Part shown: positions 46,123-57,817 of the stretch, in pieces
Layout of the letters: each line of letters starts with the position of its first letter
How positions within the stretch are numbered: the stretch's first letter is position 1
Source: Ovis canadensis
Lineage: Eukaryota; Chordata; Mammalia; Artiodactyla; Bovidae
Assembly: GCF_042477335.2 (NCBI RefSeq)
Contig: NC_091254.1
Span: 94,143,501-94,207,500, forward strand
DNA length: 64,000 nucleotides
Direction of reading: 5' to 3'
Notes under the pieces: generated by a model
What the model saw: only the letters and a program-made list of their open reading frames with translations
The model's database searches: none
What the model was told of the DNA's origin: nothing
Position numbers and translations under genes: made by a program

Positions 46123-47084
46123 TAGATCTCAGTTAATTTTGTGTGTTGACTTAGGGTTTTGTGTCTTTTAAAGGGGTGGCATAGGAGACATAAAAATGAA
46201 TGAGAAGGATCAAAATGCAGTAATATGCAACGTTGCAGAGGCTACAAGACATGTGAAAAGGACAGGACTAACCATAGTTGGCAGGAAGTGATGTTTCTTG
46301 TGAGAAAGCTGGTAATGTAAATTTGTAGAAGAAAGCAAAACTGTGTCAGGGAGTGTGAGATAAAAATTCACACCTGGGATCCTCCTTCTTCTTACAGAAA
46401 GTGAAGGGTAGATAAGAGATCGAAAAAGTAAACCAGTGACTCAGTTTTTCCCTCGTCTTCCAAACTCTTCATTTCTATTTGATTCATTTGGCCTCCTTCT
46501 CTAGCCAGGGAACCACGTTCAGTCATTTAATGGATCTTCTCTAGGTGACTGTTCTCATTCTGAACTTCTCCTCCACTGGATGAACTCCTATGTGTGAACA
46601 GGAAGCAGGAAAAGCTGCTGAATTTGTCCACCACACTTATTGCTTAAATTGGTGTGAGTAAAGCTTTGCCTAGGTGTGCAAACATGGCCCATCCACAGCT
46701 GCATGCTCTTCCCTGTTCATTTACTTTCCCAGGGTGTTCACTAAGCAAGAAAATCAGTGGCTTTAGAAGGGCCTCCAGAATTTGCAGTTCCAAGACTGGT
46801 TTTCATAACTGAGTATAAATTCCTTACCTTCATATTCACACTGCAGTATGATACACTTTAGCCTTTCCAGCACAACTCCTCCTGAATGAAAGGATTGGTT
46901 TGGAAGCTCCTGGAGAGAGTTGCGTCTTCCACTCATAGTTCAAGCCCTGTCACCTCGCTCCACCTGGCTGATCTGGACGATCTCAGAGAAAACACTGTGG
47001 TAAGACAATGAGATATGCAAGCTCGTGTTTGGAGAGCATGTGGAGAAACTGGATCCAAGTTCCATCTCTTTAACTTTTTTTTTT
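46123..47084. other. Unique stretch, no gene seen
   Basis: No recognised feature. Confidence 0.5.
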
Positions 47085-47185
47085 AAAGTTAGGCTAAGAT
47101 AAATAACTTCTGTGAACTTCAATTTCTTCAACCAACAAATGGGTATAATGATAAGGATAATGATATCTCTATGAGATAATAGAGC
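47085..47185 (+). mobile_element. Possible MIR fragment
   Basis: The order aataacttctgtgaacttca, atttcttcaacc, aaatgggtataatgataagg resembles the MIR core. Diverged and short. Confidence 0.45.
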
Positions 47186-47307
47186 ACCTAGAACATACTC
47201 TGTAAATGAATCTGAGCTTATTGTTGGTTAATATATCAGATTTTCTTAGAAATATGAACAGGAAAATATTAATCACAGAAGTGAGTGTGCAGCAAATTAA
47301 ATTTGAG

Positions 47308-47545
47308 AGATCTTTGCAGCCCCATGGACTCTACAGTCCATGGAATTCTCCAGGCCAGAATACTGTAGTGAGTAGCCTTTCCCTTCTACAGGGGATCTTC
47401 CCAACCCAGGGATCAAAGCCAGGTCTCCCGCATTGCAGGCAGATTCCTTACCAGCTGAGACACCAAGGCTCAGAACCGAGGAATTGAACCGGGGTCTCCT
47501 GCATTGCAGGTGGATTCTTTACCAAGTGAGCTATCTGGGAAGCCT
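47308..47545 (-). mobile_element. Bov-tA SINE with two tRNA-like heads
   Basis: Minus strand: a body and first head end near 47465, followed by a second head (gaattgaaccggggtctcct to ctatctgggaagcc) at about 47480-47545. This is the same double-head architecture as at 9.9 and 31.8 kb. Confidence 0.88.
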
Positions 47546-48849
47546 GTAAGATATATAAAGAGACTCCAAAGAGAGAAGTGAGAGAGAAGCATAAATTATG
47601 AGCAAAGAAAATATAAATAAAAGATACATAATAAAGAGAAATTTAAAAATCAGTGAAGGAGTGACATAATAAGACCTTAGAGAGAAACTGACTATTCCAG
47701 GCTCCCCTAAACTGATTTGCACTCTGTTCCAGTGCTCCTGAAGTTTAGCTGAATAATTTATCTGTAGAGTCCTGTAATCCTATAAGCTCCATTTCCCCAT
47801 TCCTCAAAAAAGCACTCTATGAACTAGGTTTGCTTTAGAGAGTTCCTTGTTTAAACAACAACAACAACAATAAAAAACTGATATAAGATGTTAGTCTTAT
47901 CTGAAAATATTTCTCTTCTTATACTTCCAGCTGTGCTGTTCTGTTCCCCCAAATACATCACAAGAACTGCAAAGGTCGTTGGAAATACTGAGCATAAAAC
48001 AGTGATGACTGGAAGGCATGATTATTTCCTCTGGGAGCACTCGATGGAGATGATGATACCTAGTGAACAGGGAGAGATGCCGAGATGAGAAAGATATTCA
48101 GGAATACCTGGCCAGAAATGTTAGCAGCACATCTCAACCTTCCTGGGACATCAAAAACTAATTTGAGAATCTGCAAGAGGTTGAATTATACGGATAATTT
48201 TTAGCATGACATGGCACGTGTACCACTCATTCTATTCTTGGACAAATAAAATGTCCCCATTGAGGACGTAGTGAAAAATCCTGAACAAAATCTGATTGGT
48301 ACAGTTTACCTTTTGAGTCAAGCCCTATGATGTAGGACTATGAATAGATACCTGCCTTTGATCCAATAAATTATCTCAGGGTAGATACTGGGGGCACTCA
48401 TCCAAGACTTGGATGTTTAGGTCAATTGGGGCCAAAAGTGGGAGTTAGCTCAAGTCTTAGAACATGGTTGGACAGTGGGATAAGGAGAAATATATTCATT
48501 ATAAATTAGTCCATGTTAAGTATAATCTTAAGCACTGCTTAAAATGCAGTGGAATAAAAAGAAGGCTTATTGGAGAACAACTCTGAGGATCTGAGATAGA
48601 CTAAAGATCTAGGAGTAATTTGGATTATATAGACAATGAACAAATACATAAGGGTTTGAAATTGTCAAGGAAAACTCTAAGTCGAGAAGATGAAAGGTGA
48701 TATCGAATAGGCATGAAGAATCTCATCATTTAAGATATAGAGAGAGGAAGAGTGCATAAACAAACAGCTTCAAAGGAATGAGAGCTGTCAGGAGAGGATG
48801 AAAATTATTGAGGAAGAAGAAGACCCCACAGATATCAGAAGCCAAAGAG
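47546..48849. other. Unique stretch, no gene seen
   Basis: The plus strand is A/G-rich in the 48480-48850 part. No feature is recognised. Confidence 0.5.
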
Positions 48850-48861
48850 AACTCAAGGATG

Positions 48862-49133
48862 CTGCTGCTGCTGCTGCTGCTGTCGCTTCAGTCCTGTCCG
48901 ACTCTGTGCGACCCCATAGACGGCAGCCCACCAGGCTCCTCCATCCCTGGGATTCTCCAGGCAAAAACACTGGAGTGGGTTTCCATTTCCTTCTCCAATG
49001 CATGAAAGTGAAAAGTGAAAGTGAAGTCACTCAGTCATGTCTGACTCTTCGTGACCCCATGGACTGTAGCCTACCAGACTCCTCCGTCCATGGGATTCTC
49101 CAGGCAAGAGTACTGGAGTGGGGTGCCATTGCA
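48862..49133 (-). mobile_element. Bov-A2 SINE with TSD
   Basis: A minus-strand Bov-A dimer with a (CTG)7 tail. A perfect 12-bp TSD AACTCAAGGATG lies at 48850-48861 and 49134-49145; the tail starts one base inside it. Confidence 0.96.
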
Positions 49134-49145
49134 AACTCAAGGATG

Positions 49146-49565
49146 ATTATTAGCAAAAGCTGTGTTGATGGCAAGGAAGTTGTGTAAGTCCCAAAAAAGT
49201 GAGCTTTATGGGAATGGTACAACCAGGGTCCTAAAAAATCAGTAGATTGAGTAATACGTAGAAGGCATGGAAACACATGTTGTTAGTTTCAATAAATTTG
49301 ATGATATTTGGCTGAGAAGGGCAGCGAATAGGTTAGACAGGAGATGGGACACCTAAAGTCACATGGTGGGTTTGTTTTTGTTTTTTTTTAAGAGGAGAAA
49401 TATAGCTCTTTGTGTGGACTGGAAGATAATGTTAGAAACAGAAAACTCAAGGGTATGAGATGGGCACATAAAGACATACGTTATAGAAAAAAAGACCACC
49501 AAGGAAGCAACTAAGAAGATGATCTGGAACACAGATGGGGAGCTGGCTTTAGAAAGGAAGACGAC
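49146..49565. other. Unique stretch, no gene seen
   Basis: No recognised feature besides a T-rich run at about 49373-49390. Confidence 0.5.
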
Positions 49566-50669
49566 TTTTTTTTTTTTTTAAATCCTTCCTATCGTAGGAA
49601 GGAAAGAGAAAATCACCATATGGATGCAGGTTTAGCTATTTTTTAAATAAAAGAAATGAGGACCTTTATATTGTTTGGAAAGAAGCAGATGGCATTTTCC
49701 AAAGAGGCCATGCAAACATATCCCGTGGCACGTGCTCTTCTTTCCAAGAGGTGTTAGCATTCCTCTGCTGAGGCGTGAGGTCCTTGATCCTTTCTCGAGA
49801 CACTGAGTGGCCTTCTGATACCCAGTTATGCAGCAGACCTGTCCGAGTATGGAGGACAGAAGGGCCCACATCGGTGGACACAGCCAGACTCCTATACTGC
49901 CACCTGGTACAGTGAGTGGCTGAGGCCTCCCCGAGATGAGTCTCACCTAGCCGGGAAGCTGAGGAGACGCAAACATCTGCAGATGGTCAGTTACCCACGC
50001 GGGTGAGCCAAAAGTAGTTTCTAGAAGCGAGGTGTGAGTTTAGGCCACTCATTCCTTTGGGCCACTCTATTCCACTTCTTTGCAGTTTCAGGACCAACTG
50101 TTTCAAAGACTATTTCATACGAGACTTCCTTCCCACTCGGGGAATTGATTTTGGAGAAGGAAGACAATGGAAAATGACAGCCCCCATTGCTCCATTTACT
50201 CTTCGGGACACTAGTCAACTCATCTAGGTTGTGAGGATGGGGGTTTCCAGCCTCCTGCAACTGGTCATAGAGGACATCCCATAATCACCCCAGGTGACGA
50301 TCAAAGACGAGGCTCTACTGCAACTCGATGGGAGAAGTGAGCTCTAGGCTGTCGCCTCATGCATCCAGTCTGTGCCTTCTGGTCGTGCTTTATCCTGGAT
50401 ATTCCATGTCTATATGGTGATGAATCACGGCTGTGCACACCCATCATTGCCGCCTGTAAGCCCATCAGGACCCAGCTTAGGTAAGCAACAGGATGCGTGG
50501 TCTCATGGAATCCATAGCTGAGTGCTCGGTCTCCACAAGTTATAGCGGCATGTGTTTTGTTTTTTCCCTCAAAAAGCTCGCAGTTTTCTGCAGTACGGTA
50601 ACTGGCTTTAGTCCAGAAAACCACACTCCACTTTGCAGTTCTCCTTCTCAAACTTGTCATAGACTCCAT
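49566..50669 (-). pseudogene. Candidate processed pseudogene (3' part), gene not recognised
   Basis: A GC- and CpG-richer block bounded on the left by a T-run at 49566-49579, which on the minus strand is a poly-A tail at the 3' end. Minus-strand frames carry protein-like segments separated by frame changes, for example around LDELTSVPKSKWSNGG and ETAKKWNRVAQRNEWPKL (50021-50260) and TAENCELFEGKNKTHAAI (50301-50669). No intron-like interruptions are seen. I could not identify the parent gene and saw no AATAAA near the tail. The 5' side is interrupted by a BovB. Confidence 0.45.
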
Positions 50670-51122
50670 TGCTGTTGTTCAGTTGCTCAGCTGTGTCTGA
50701 CACTTTGTGACTCCATGGACTGCAGCACACCAGGCTTCCCTGTCCCTCACTATGTCCTAGAGTTTGCTCAAACTCTTGTCCATCCAACCATCTCATCCTC
50801 TGTCACCCTCTTCTCCTCCTGTCCTCAATCCTTCCCATCATCAGAGTGTTTTCCAGTGAGTAGGCTCTTCCCATCAGGTGACCAAAATTTTGACCTTCAA
50901 CTTCAGCATCAGTCCTTCCAATGAATATTCAGGTTTGACTTCCTTTAGGCTTGATTGGTTTGATCTCCTTGCAGTCCAAGGGACTCTCAAGAGTCTTCTC
51001 CAACACCAGAGTTCAAAAGCATCAGTTCTTCGTACTCAGCCTTCTTTATGGTCCAGCTCTCACATCTGCACATGACTACTGGAAAAATCATAGTTTTGAC
51101 TATATAGACCTTTGTTCACATT
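50670..51122 (-). mobile_element. BovB LINE inserted into the candidate pseudogene, with TSD
   Basis: A minus-strand 5'-truncated BovB (tail gctgttgttcagttgctcag). A perfect 8-bp TSD GACTCCAT at 50662-50669 and 51123-51130 shows that the flanking sequences were contiguous before insertion. Confidence 0.94.
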
Positions 51123-51130
51123 GACTCCAT

Positions 51131-51900
51131 ACTACCTCCTTTTTAACAGTTGGCATGTCCATCACCATGGAGTTTTCAGATTATATGAGCCAAGGAGAAG
51201 GCCATAGAACTCTTTGTTTCCCCCTCTTGGCCCTATTCAATGAAGGCAACTTTCCATCTCACTTGATCTATTCTCCCGTACAATGTTTCTAGTTTGATTG
51301 AATTTCTCTTAGACCTATGAGCAATACCAAGTATTGTTCATACTTTGTAGAATGACATGAAAAATGTTGTCATTTGTCTTTACCTTCAGAAGCAATATCC
51401 TAGCATGCTCCTGCCCATGGGCTCTCTAAAAGCTTTATTTTCCACAGGACACGTTTCTTAGCAAAGCCTCCATCATGCAAGCCCTCTCATTCTCATCCTG
51501 CCTGAAGAGAATGACGTCATCCACGCCTGATGTTCTGCATGGATGTCCAGATGGTCTGGATATTTTCAGACTATATTGTGACAGAGGACAGAGTTAACAT
51601 AGCTCTGAAACATTACACTTAATGTGCATTATTTTCAATACCACGTGAATGAGAACTATTTCTGATCCTCGTTCTTCCGATACTCTTGCAATAGAAAAGA
51701 ACACATTTGGATGAGCTTGAGTTATTCCACAGTCATTTTCCAGGCTCCATCTAGTTTTGCAAGAACCGGGTTGGCAAATGAATGAAGATATGCTCCACAT
51801 CACAAGGCATGGGCCTCCTTTATGTCTTTAATGAGGGCATTAACGTTCACCATTATTGCAGAACGCGATACTGTTTTAAACTAACTATCCTCCCCAGGAA
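51131..51900 (-). pseudogene. Possible 5' continuation of the candidate pseudogene
   Basis: The sequence right of the BovB TSD should be the original neighbour of 50669. Minus-strand translation gives scattered protein-like pieces (for example ETLYGRIDQVRWKVAF near 51250 and NPVLAKLDGAWKMTVE near 51740) broken by stops. Identity is unknown; the assignment rests on continuity across the TSD. Confidence 0.25.
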
Positions 51901-52965
51901 GGGATGGATAACTTTTGTTGACTTCTTGGAGCCCCAGTGAGCATTAGAAACTAGATATCAATAATACATTAAAATATGATTTTTCCCAGGTCAACTGTTA
52001 GTAGATAAATGTGAAGCAAGAAGAAAGCGAATGATCAAGTTGAGTCAGGGATTTTTCTCAATATATTGGAAAGATTATGGGTTGTACTGAGTTATGGACA
52101 CGAATGAAGGATCATGAAATGTTTGACATATATGGGAAGACATGTAGACAAGAAGGGGCTAAGTATTGGGAGTAGATGCAGAGTCCTGCAGAGGATTAAC
52201 TTATTAAGTTTTGAAGATGCCGAAGGACCAGTATGGGCATGACTGAGAGACTTGGAAGGAAAAGAGTTTTGGCCAGACACTGGAAAAATACAATTTAGTA
52301 TGGAGCGTTTCCAGTCTGAAAATAATCAATATGAACCCACAAAGAAATGAAAAAATGTAATTCCACTGTGAGAAGTTGAGTCATGGAAACTTTTATAGAT
52401 AAGGGATTTTGGGGAAATGTGTGTGTGTGAGAGAGAGAGACAGACAGGCAAGAGACAGAGATAGACACAGAGACAGACAGAGGTAGAAAGAGAACATTTT
52501 AGCTGTAGGTTAAGGTCCAGAGTGTGCTTCTGGGTATTGGAATGACAGATGAATGGAGCTCTTGGAGCCTGAGACACATATCTTCCATGTATAAAGACAA
52601 CCACACATACAGTCACTAAGCTTTGGCAGGGTCTATACCTTTCAAGGCCAGGGAGAGGTTCCTTGGGGCTGCGGTGCAGGGAAATGGTAGCTGATGAGAC
52701 TGGAAAAATAGAGTAGGTCACACTGTGTGGTGCCTCATATGTCAGACTAAGAAAGATGACCTCATATGATTATTGGGTTTCCTAAATGAGATCCTTAGCA
52801 ACTCTAGGGCATAGTTCATATAGCTTTGCATCCTGTAACAGCTGGCAATCTGTGACTTAGTAATGATTGCACAAATAATGCAATGGTGAATGTTTTCAGA
52901 CTCGGTAGCTGTGCTTGCAGAATTTATGACATGCCCAAGTGAGAGGGGATAAATGGCCTTATTTC
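51901..52965. other. Unique stretch with a GA/CA-rich tract
   Basis: A degenerate GA-rich simple tract occupies 52421-52490. No gene is seen. Confidence 0.5.
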
Positions 52966-52975
52966 TTGTATGAGG

Positions 52976-53240
52976 CAATGGCACCCCACTCCAGTACTCT
53001 TGCCTGGGAAATCCCATGGGCGGAGGAGCCTGGTAGCCTGCAGTCCATGGGGTCGCGGAGAGTCGGACACGACTGAGCGACTTCACTTTCCCTTTTCACT
53101 TTCATGCACTGGAGAAGGCAATGGCAACCTACTCTAGTGTTTTTGCCTGGAGAATCCCAGGGACAGGGGAGCCTGGTAGGCTGCCGTCTATGGGGTCCCA
53201 CAGAGTCAGACACGACTGAAGTGACTTAGCAATAGCAGCG
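52976..53240 (+). mobile_element. Bov-A2 SINE with TSD
   Basis: A plus-strand Bov-A dimer with a perfect 10-bp TSD TTGTATGAGG at 52966-52975 and 53241-53250. Confidence 0.96.
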
Positions 53241-53339
53241 TTGTATGAGGAGCATTGTATTTCTACTCTGTCATGATAATGTAGATTTAAATAATAATTG
53301 TTAGGCATAAGTAAACATTAAGAACATCTATATTAAGAA

Positions 53340-53749
53340 AGTTAAATTCGCTCAGTCACCTCTGACTCTGCAACTCCATGGATTTACATGCAATGTCTGG
53401 CTCTAGGAGAGCGATCTCACCATCGTGGTTATCTGGGTCATGAAGATCTTTTTTATATAGTTCTTCTGGGTATTCTTGCCACCTCTTCTTAATATAGTCT
53501 GCTGCTCCTGCGTGATTCTCTAATTCTGTTTTTCAAAATCCATGACAGCATCAACATGAAAATGAAAGTTGCTGTCACGTCTGACTCCTTGCGACCTGAG
53601 GACTGTACAGTCCATGAAATTCTCCAGGCCCGAATACTGGAGTGGGGAGCCTTTCCCTTCTCCAGGGGTCTTTCCAACCCAGGAATTGAACCAGGGTCTC
53701 CTGCATTGCAGGTGGATTCTTTGCCAACTGAGCTATCAGGGAAGCCCTG
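53340..53749 (-). mobile_element. Chimeric Bov-tA/BovB retroposon with one TSD
   Basis: Read 5'-3' on the minus strand: a Bov-tA SINE (53749 to about 53558), a short linker, a BovB internal segment (about 53505-53390, matching the DILKKRWQEYTEELYKKD region), and a short BovB/Bov-A tail (about 53385-53341). A 9-bp direct repeat TATTAAGAA at 53331-53339 and 53750-53758 bounds the whole unit. Confidence 0.75.
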
Positions 53750-53758
53750 TATTAAGAA

Positions 53759-54311
53759 GCAGATTATAAAATGTATACATTATTATCATTCATCCTTGAC
53801 TCTTAACAAAATTACAAGAAAAACTTTTCTAGGCAAGAAGTTAGCAATTAATTTCTCCACTTTTTTTAATCTGGCAAACTGTATTCAAAGTACAAATACT
53901 GAGTATGAAGAGGACATAGCCTTAAAGCCTCTTTCTCTCTCTTTTTTTAAAACGAAAAAAATTTACAGGAAGGAACTGATTGAGAAGTAAACTGTATCTT
54001 TTTAAAGTAAAATTGCCCAGTGCTGTGAGCATCTTCAGGAAATGAGAAATGTGAAATCCATAAAAGTCTAAGTTGGCTAAACCAGATGTTTAAAAACCTC
54101 CTGTGTAATAAATAATGTGAATAGATTTTTGTGACCAATAGAACATAATTTGATTTGAATTTGATCTCTTCTCAGGATTCAAGTTTAAGAGGAGAAGGAG
54201 AAATTTGAACTGCTGAATTCTATACCTACAGAAGGAAAAAGAGAGAAAGATGTTAGGTAATATAATTTCTTTGCTTTCTGGATTTTTTTATTAACTAATT
54301 TTTATTGCAGT
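53759..54311. other. Unique AT-rich stretch, no gene seen
   Basis: No recognised feature. Confidence 0.5.
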
Positions 54312-54472
54312 GTGTGCTGTCATTTCAGTCATGTCTGACTCTTTGACTGTAGCCCACCAGGATCCTCTGTCCACGCCCTCCTCCAGGGGATCTACCCCTG
54401 CCAGCAATCAAACCTACAGCTCCTGAATTGCGGACGGATTCCTTACCAGTGAGGCAACAAGGCAACCCTGGT
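54312..54472 (-). mobile_element. Bov-tA SINE, internally deleted
   Basis: A minus-strand SINE lacking part of the Bov-A body (ctctttgactgtagcccacc, then cctcctccaggggatctacc). Confidence 0.82.
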
Positions 54473-55884
54473 AAAGTAAACTACCTTAAATACTCTTTCT
54501 CGGACCTGTCTTTGATGACGGTTTAACTGTGAAGTCACCTTTGCATCATAGAGAAAATTGTCTTCAATATGCTTTCTGATTTGATCAAGGCCTTTCTAAC
54601 ACTTGAGAGTGAGGCAGAGAAAAAAGCTCATACACTTGGTGACCTTGTTGAGGCTAAATTAGCCAACTCTGGAATTGCCTCTGTCCAGATTCCTTGGTAC
54701 ATCAGATAGTAAAACTTACAGTAACAGTAAAACCATTTTACCCAGGTTTTCTGCTGTCTGAGGCCAAAAGTGTCCACATGGTTATAGAATTAACAGAGCT
54801 TAAAAGAGGAGGGTATTTAGGAACCAACAGCCTTCAGTCTGGGACTGAAAGAGCTGGCAGAACACGAAAGAAAAAAAATATATATATGTGGGGCTGAAAG
54901 GAAGAGACGTGCATAACAAAGAATGAACAAGGAACTAAATAACCTTGATGTCTCACATTGCTGTATAAGCGCTTTGGCGCTCACTGGATGGTTGGTGGAA
55001 ATGCTTACTGAGCACAGATGTTATCTTTTAGCTTCCTTCACAACCTGAGAGCATGTTCTGTGAAGTAATCATATTGTAATTTCAGATGTAATTTTAACAC
55101 ATTCTTTCCTGAATAGCATATGTGTGCGTGTGAGGCAATCATCAAAAGAATATTATATCCTTTTAAAAAGGATTTCTTTTTTTTATGCACCTTATAATTG
55201 ATTTTTAAAAAATAATTTCCAAGACAATTCATACTGAGCATTTCAACGGGGACCTGGTTTTCACCTAGGATACAGACACAAATTGTCTAAGTAGGTTTAG
55301 GATGAGCCTCTAGACTTTTCCATAGAAAATAAATGAAGTAAAACTAGAATATAATCAATCACAACGACAGAAAGATTTTCAGGTCAGACCAGAATTGCAA
55401 AAATAGCTCTCTCCTCCTACCTACTTTTGCTTCACTGCCCAAGACGCTTTCTTCTGTTCCTCCATATGCCTTGGAGTCTCACAGGTTTCCTGGAGACTAC
55501 TCTTTCTTGTCTGTATCCAGAGATTTCTGAGGTCATCTCACTCACCCCGCTGACTCAGCTCTCTCCTGTGCCATAAACGCTGACTCTGTTCCCAGACCAG
55601 ATTTCTGTCCGATAGAGAAACTTACACAAGTTTCTCCACATCCTTATTGGAGATGGCTTGTCATTTAGATCCTTCAAAATCAAAATATGCAAAATCAATG
55701 CTTACTTCCCTAAAACCCTATCCTCATTTTGAAACTTTTATTTAAAATATTGCCATGTACTTGCACCAAAAATTCAGAGTCTTCCCCTCCATCACATCAA
55801 ATTGATAAGCAATATGTCAGTATCTATTAAATAATTTAGATATAATACTTCCTTCTTTGCCCCCACATCTTACCTGGAGCTCTT
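54473..55884. other. Unique stretch, no gene seen
   Basis: No gene. A stretch near 54640-54790 faintly resembles an old LTR end, but not enough to call. Confidence 0.45.
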
Positions 55885-56250
55885 ATTCCTCTCCCACTTG
55901 GATTATTATGAAACCTATAAATTGGTCTCCCTTCTTCCATTTCATTCTCTATGACTTAGGCTTTCTGAATATAATTTCTTTCTAAAACACAGTTTTGATA
56001 AAGTTTTTCCAAAGTCTTTTGTGGCACCCAAGGTAAACTCCATTATGTCTGAACTTTCATAATCTGTGAAAGCCCTCCCTCACATAAACTTGCATTTGTC
56101 CATTCTACCCAGTTTGAAGAAAGCTCTGTGATAGCTGATAGGAATATCAATATCAATGCCATTTTCCCTTGGTGCAGAAATACAAAACTCTCAGAGGATC
56201 CTCAAGTCACCTATTTCCCTTCCTCCCCTCGGTACTTTGCACACACTTAC
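55885..56250. mobile_element. Ancient L2-like mammalian repeat, diverged
   Basis: Blocks ttattatgaaacctataaat, tggtctcccttcttcca, ttctttctaaaacacag and aaggtaaactccattatg follow the order of a common old mammalian LINE fragment. The assignment is from memory of that pattern. Confidence 0.4.
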
Positions 56251-56290
56251 CTGCTATTCACCCACCTAAGAGCATTTCACTCACATGATA
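56251..56290 (+). repeat. 40-bp direct repeat, left copy
   Basis: Starts ctgctattcacccacctaag; matches 57459-57498 with 5 differences and no gaps. Flanks the SINE plus nested BovB. Confidence 0.9.
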
Positions 56291-56291
56291 T

Positions 56292-57458
56292 CAGGGCTTC
56301 CCTGATAGCTCAGTTGGTAAAGAATCTGCCTGCAATGCAGGAGACACCAGTTCAAATCCTAAGTTGGGAAGATTCGCTGGAGAAGGGATAAGCTACCCAC
56401 TCCAATATTCTGGCCTGGAGAATTCCATGGACTGTATAGTCAACAGTTAGAAGTGGGCATGGAACAACAGACTGGTTCCAAACAGGAAAAAGAGTATGTC
56501 AAAGCTGTATATTGTCACCCTGCTTATTTAACTTATATGCAGATTACATCATGAGAAACACTGGGCTGGAGGAAGCACAAGCTGGAATCAAGATTGCCAG
56601 GAGAAATATCAATAACCTCAGATATGCAGATGACACCATCCTTCAGGCAGAAAGTGAAGAGGAACTAAAAAGGCTCTTGCTGAAAGTGAAAGAGAAGAGT
56701 GAAAAAGTCGGCTTAAAGCTCAACATTCAGAAAACTAAGATCACAGCATCTGGTCCCATCACTTCATGGGAAATAGATGGGGAAATAGTGGAAACAGTGG
56801 CTGACTTTATTTTTCTGGGAGCCAGAATCACTGCAGATGGTGACTGCAGCCATGAAATTAAAAGACGCTTACTCCTTGAAAGAAAAGTTATGACCAATCT
56901 AGGTAGCATATTAAAAAGCAGAGACATTACTTAGTCAGCAAAGGTCCATCTAGTCAAGGCTATGGTTTTTCCAGTAGTCATGTATGGATGAGAGAGCTGG
57001 ACTGTAAAGAAAGCTGAGCATCGAAGAATTGATGCTTTTGAACTGTGGTGTTGGAGAAGACTCTTGAGAGTCCCTTGGACTGCAGGGAGATCCAATCAGT
57101 CCATCCTAAAAGAGATCAGTCCTGGGTGTTCATTGGATGGACTGATGTTGAAGCTGAAACTCCAATACTTTGGCCACCTGATGCAAAGAGCTGACTCGTT
57201 TGAAAAGATCCTGATGCTGGGAAAGATTGAGGGCAGGAGGAGAAGGGGATGACAGAGGATGAGATGGTTGGATGGCATCACTGATTCGACGGGCATGAGT
57301 TTGAATAACTCTGGGAGTTGGTGATGGACAGGGAGGCCTGGCATGCTGCAGTCCATGGGGTCGCAAAGAGTTGGACACGACTGAGTGACTGAACTGAACT
57401 GAACTGATAGTCCATGGAGTTGCAAAGAGTCAGACATGACTGAGCAACCTTTCACTCA
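56292..57458 (+). mobile_element. Bov-tA SINE split by a nested BovB
   Basis: The SINE head and 5' body are at 56294-56441; its 3' part resumes at 57413 (catggagttgcaaagagtca). The join reconstitutes a continuous SINE once the BovB and one TSD copy are removed. Confidence 0.94.
56442..57406 (+). mobile_element. BovB LINE nested inside a Bov-tA SINE
   Basis: 5'-truncated BovB beginning in the RT region. The frame 56512-56934 carries [19 protein letters not shown], so the YADD motif is intact, but stops follow: TAG at about 56932, TGA near 56988 and a CGA-to-TGA change near 57248. TSD ATAGTC at 56436-56441 and 57407-57412. Confidence 0.95.
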
Positions 57459-57498
57459 CTGCTATTCACTTGCCTAAGAACATTTCCCTCACATGATA
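57459..57498 (+). repeat. 40-bp direct repeat, right copy
   Basis: Starts ctgctattcacttgcctaag; pairs with 56251-56290 across the nested insertion. Confidence 0.9.
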
Positions 57499-57803
57499 CA
57501 AGCCACACATTTCAACATCAACACTTAAAAGAGTCATAATGTCCTTTGCATTAACTGACCCTCACCCTGTAACTCCTCAGTAATCTGAGGGGAATCCAAG
57601 TCTTGTGCTTCCAGGATACTTCACTTAACCAATCACAAAATTTAGTTTATTTTTGTTCCTTAAACAGCTAGCTACATTTGGGGCATATACTACTCACTCA
57701 ACTTTTAATTGGTAACATAAATCTCAAGACATTTCAATGACACAGTATTTTGGACTTTGTGGTATTTGACTCTCTAAGATTGTTTTATAGCAAGTCATTT
57801 TTC
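57499..57803. other. Unique stretch, no gene seen
   Basis: No recognised feature. Confidence 0.5.
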
Positions 57804-57817
57804 CTAGGACCCAAGTT

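Noticed and set aside
48798..49187. 129-residue ORF with a poly-Ala run
   Set aside because: The Ala run is the translated (CTG)n tail and the rest is the Bov-A2 SINE.
52326..52721. 131-residue minus-strand ORF
   Set aside because: It is driven by the GA/CA simple tract (Ser/Cys/Leu-rich translation). No homology or signals.
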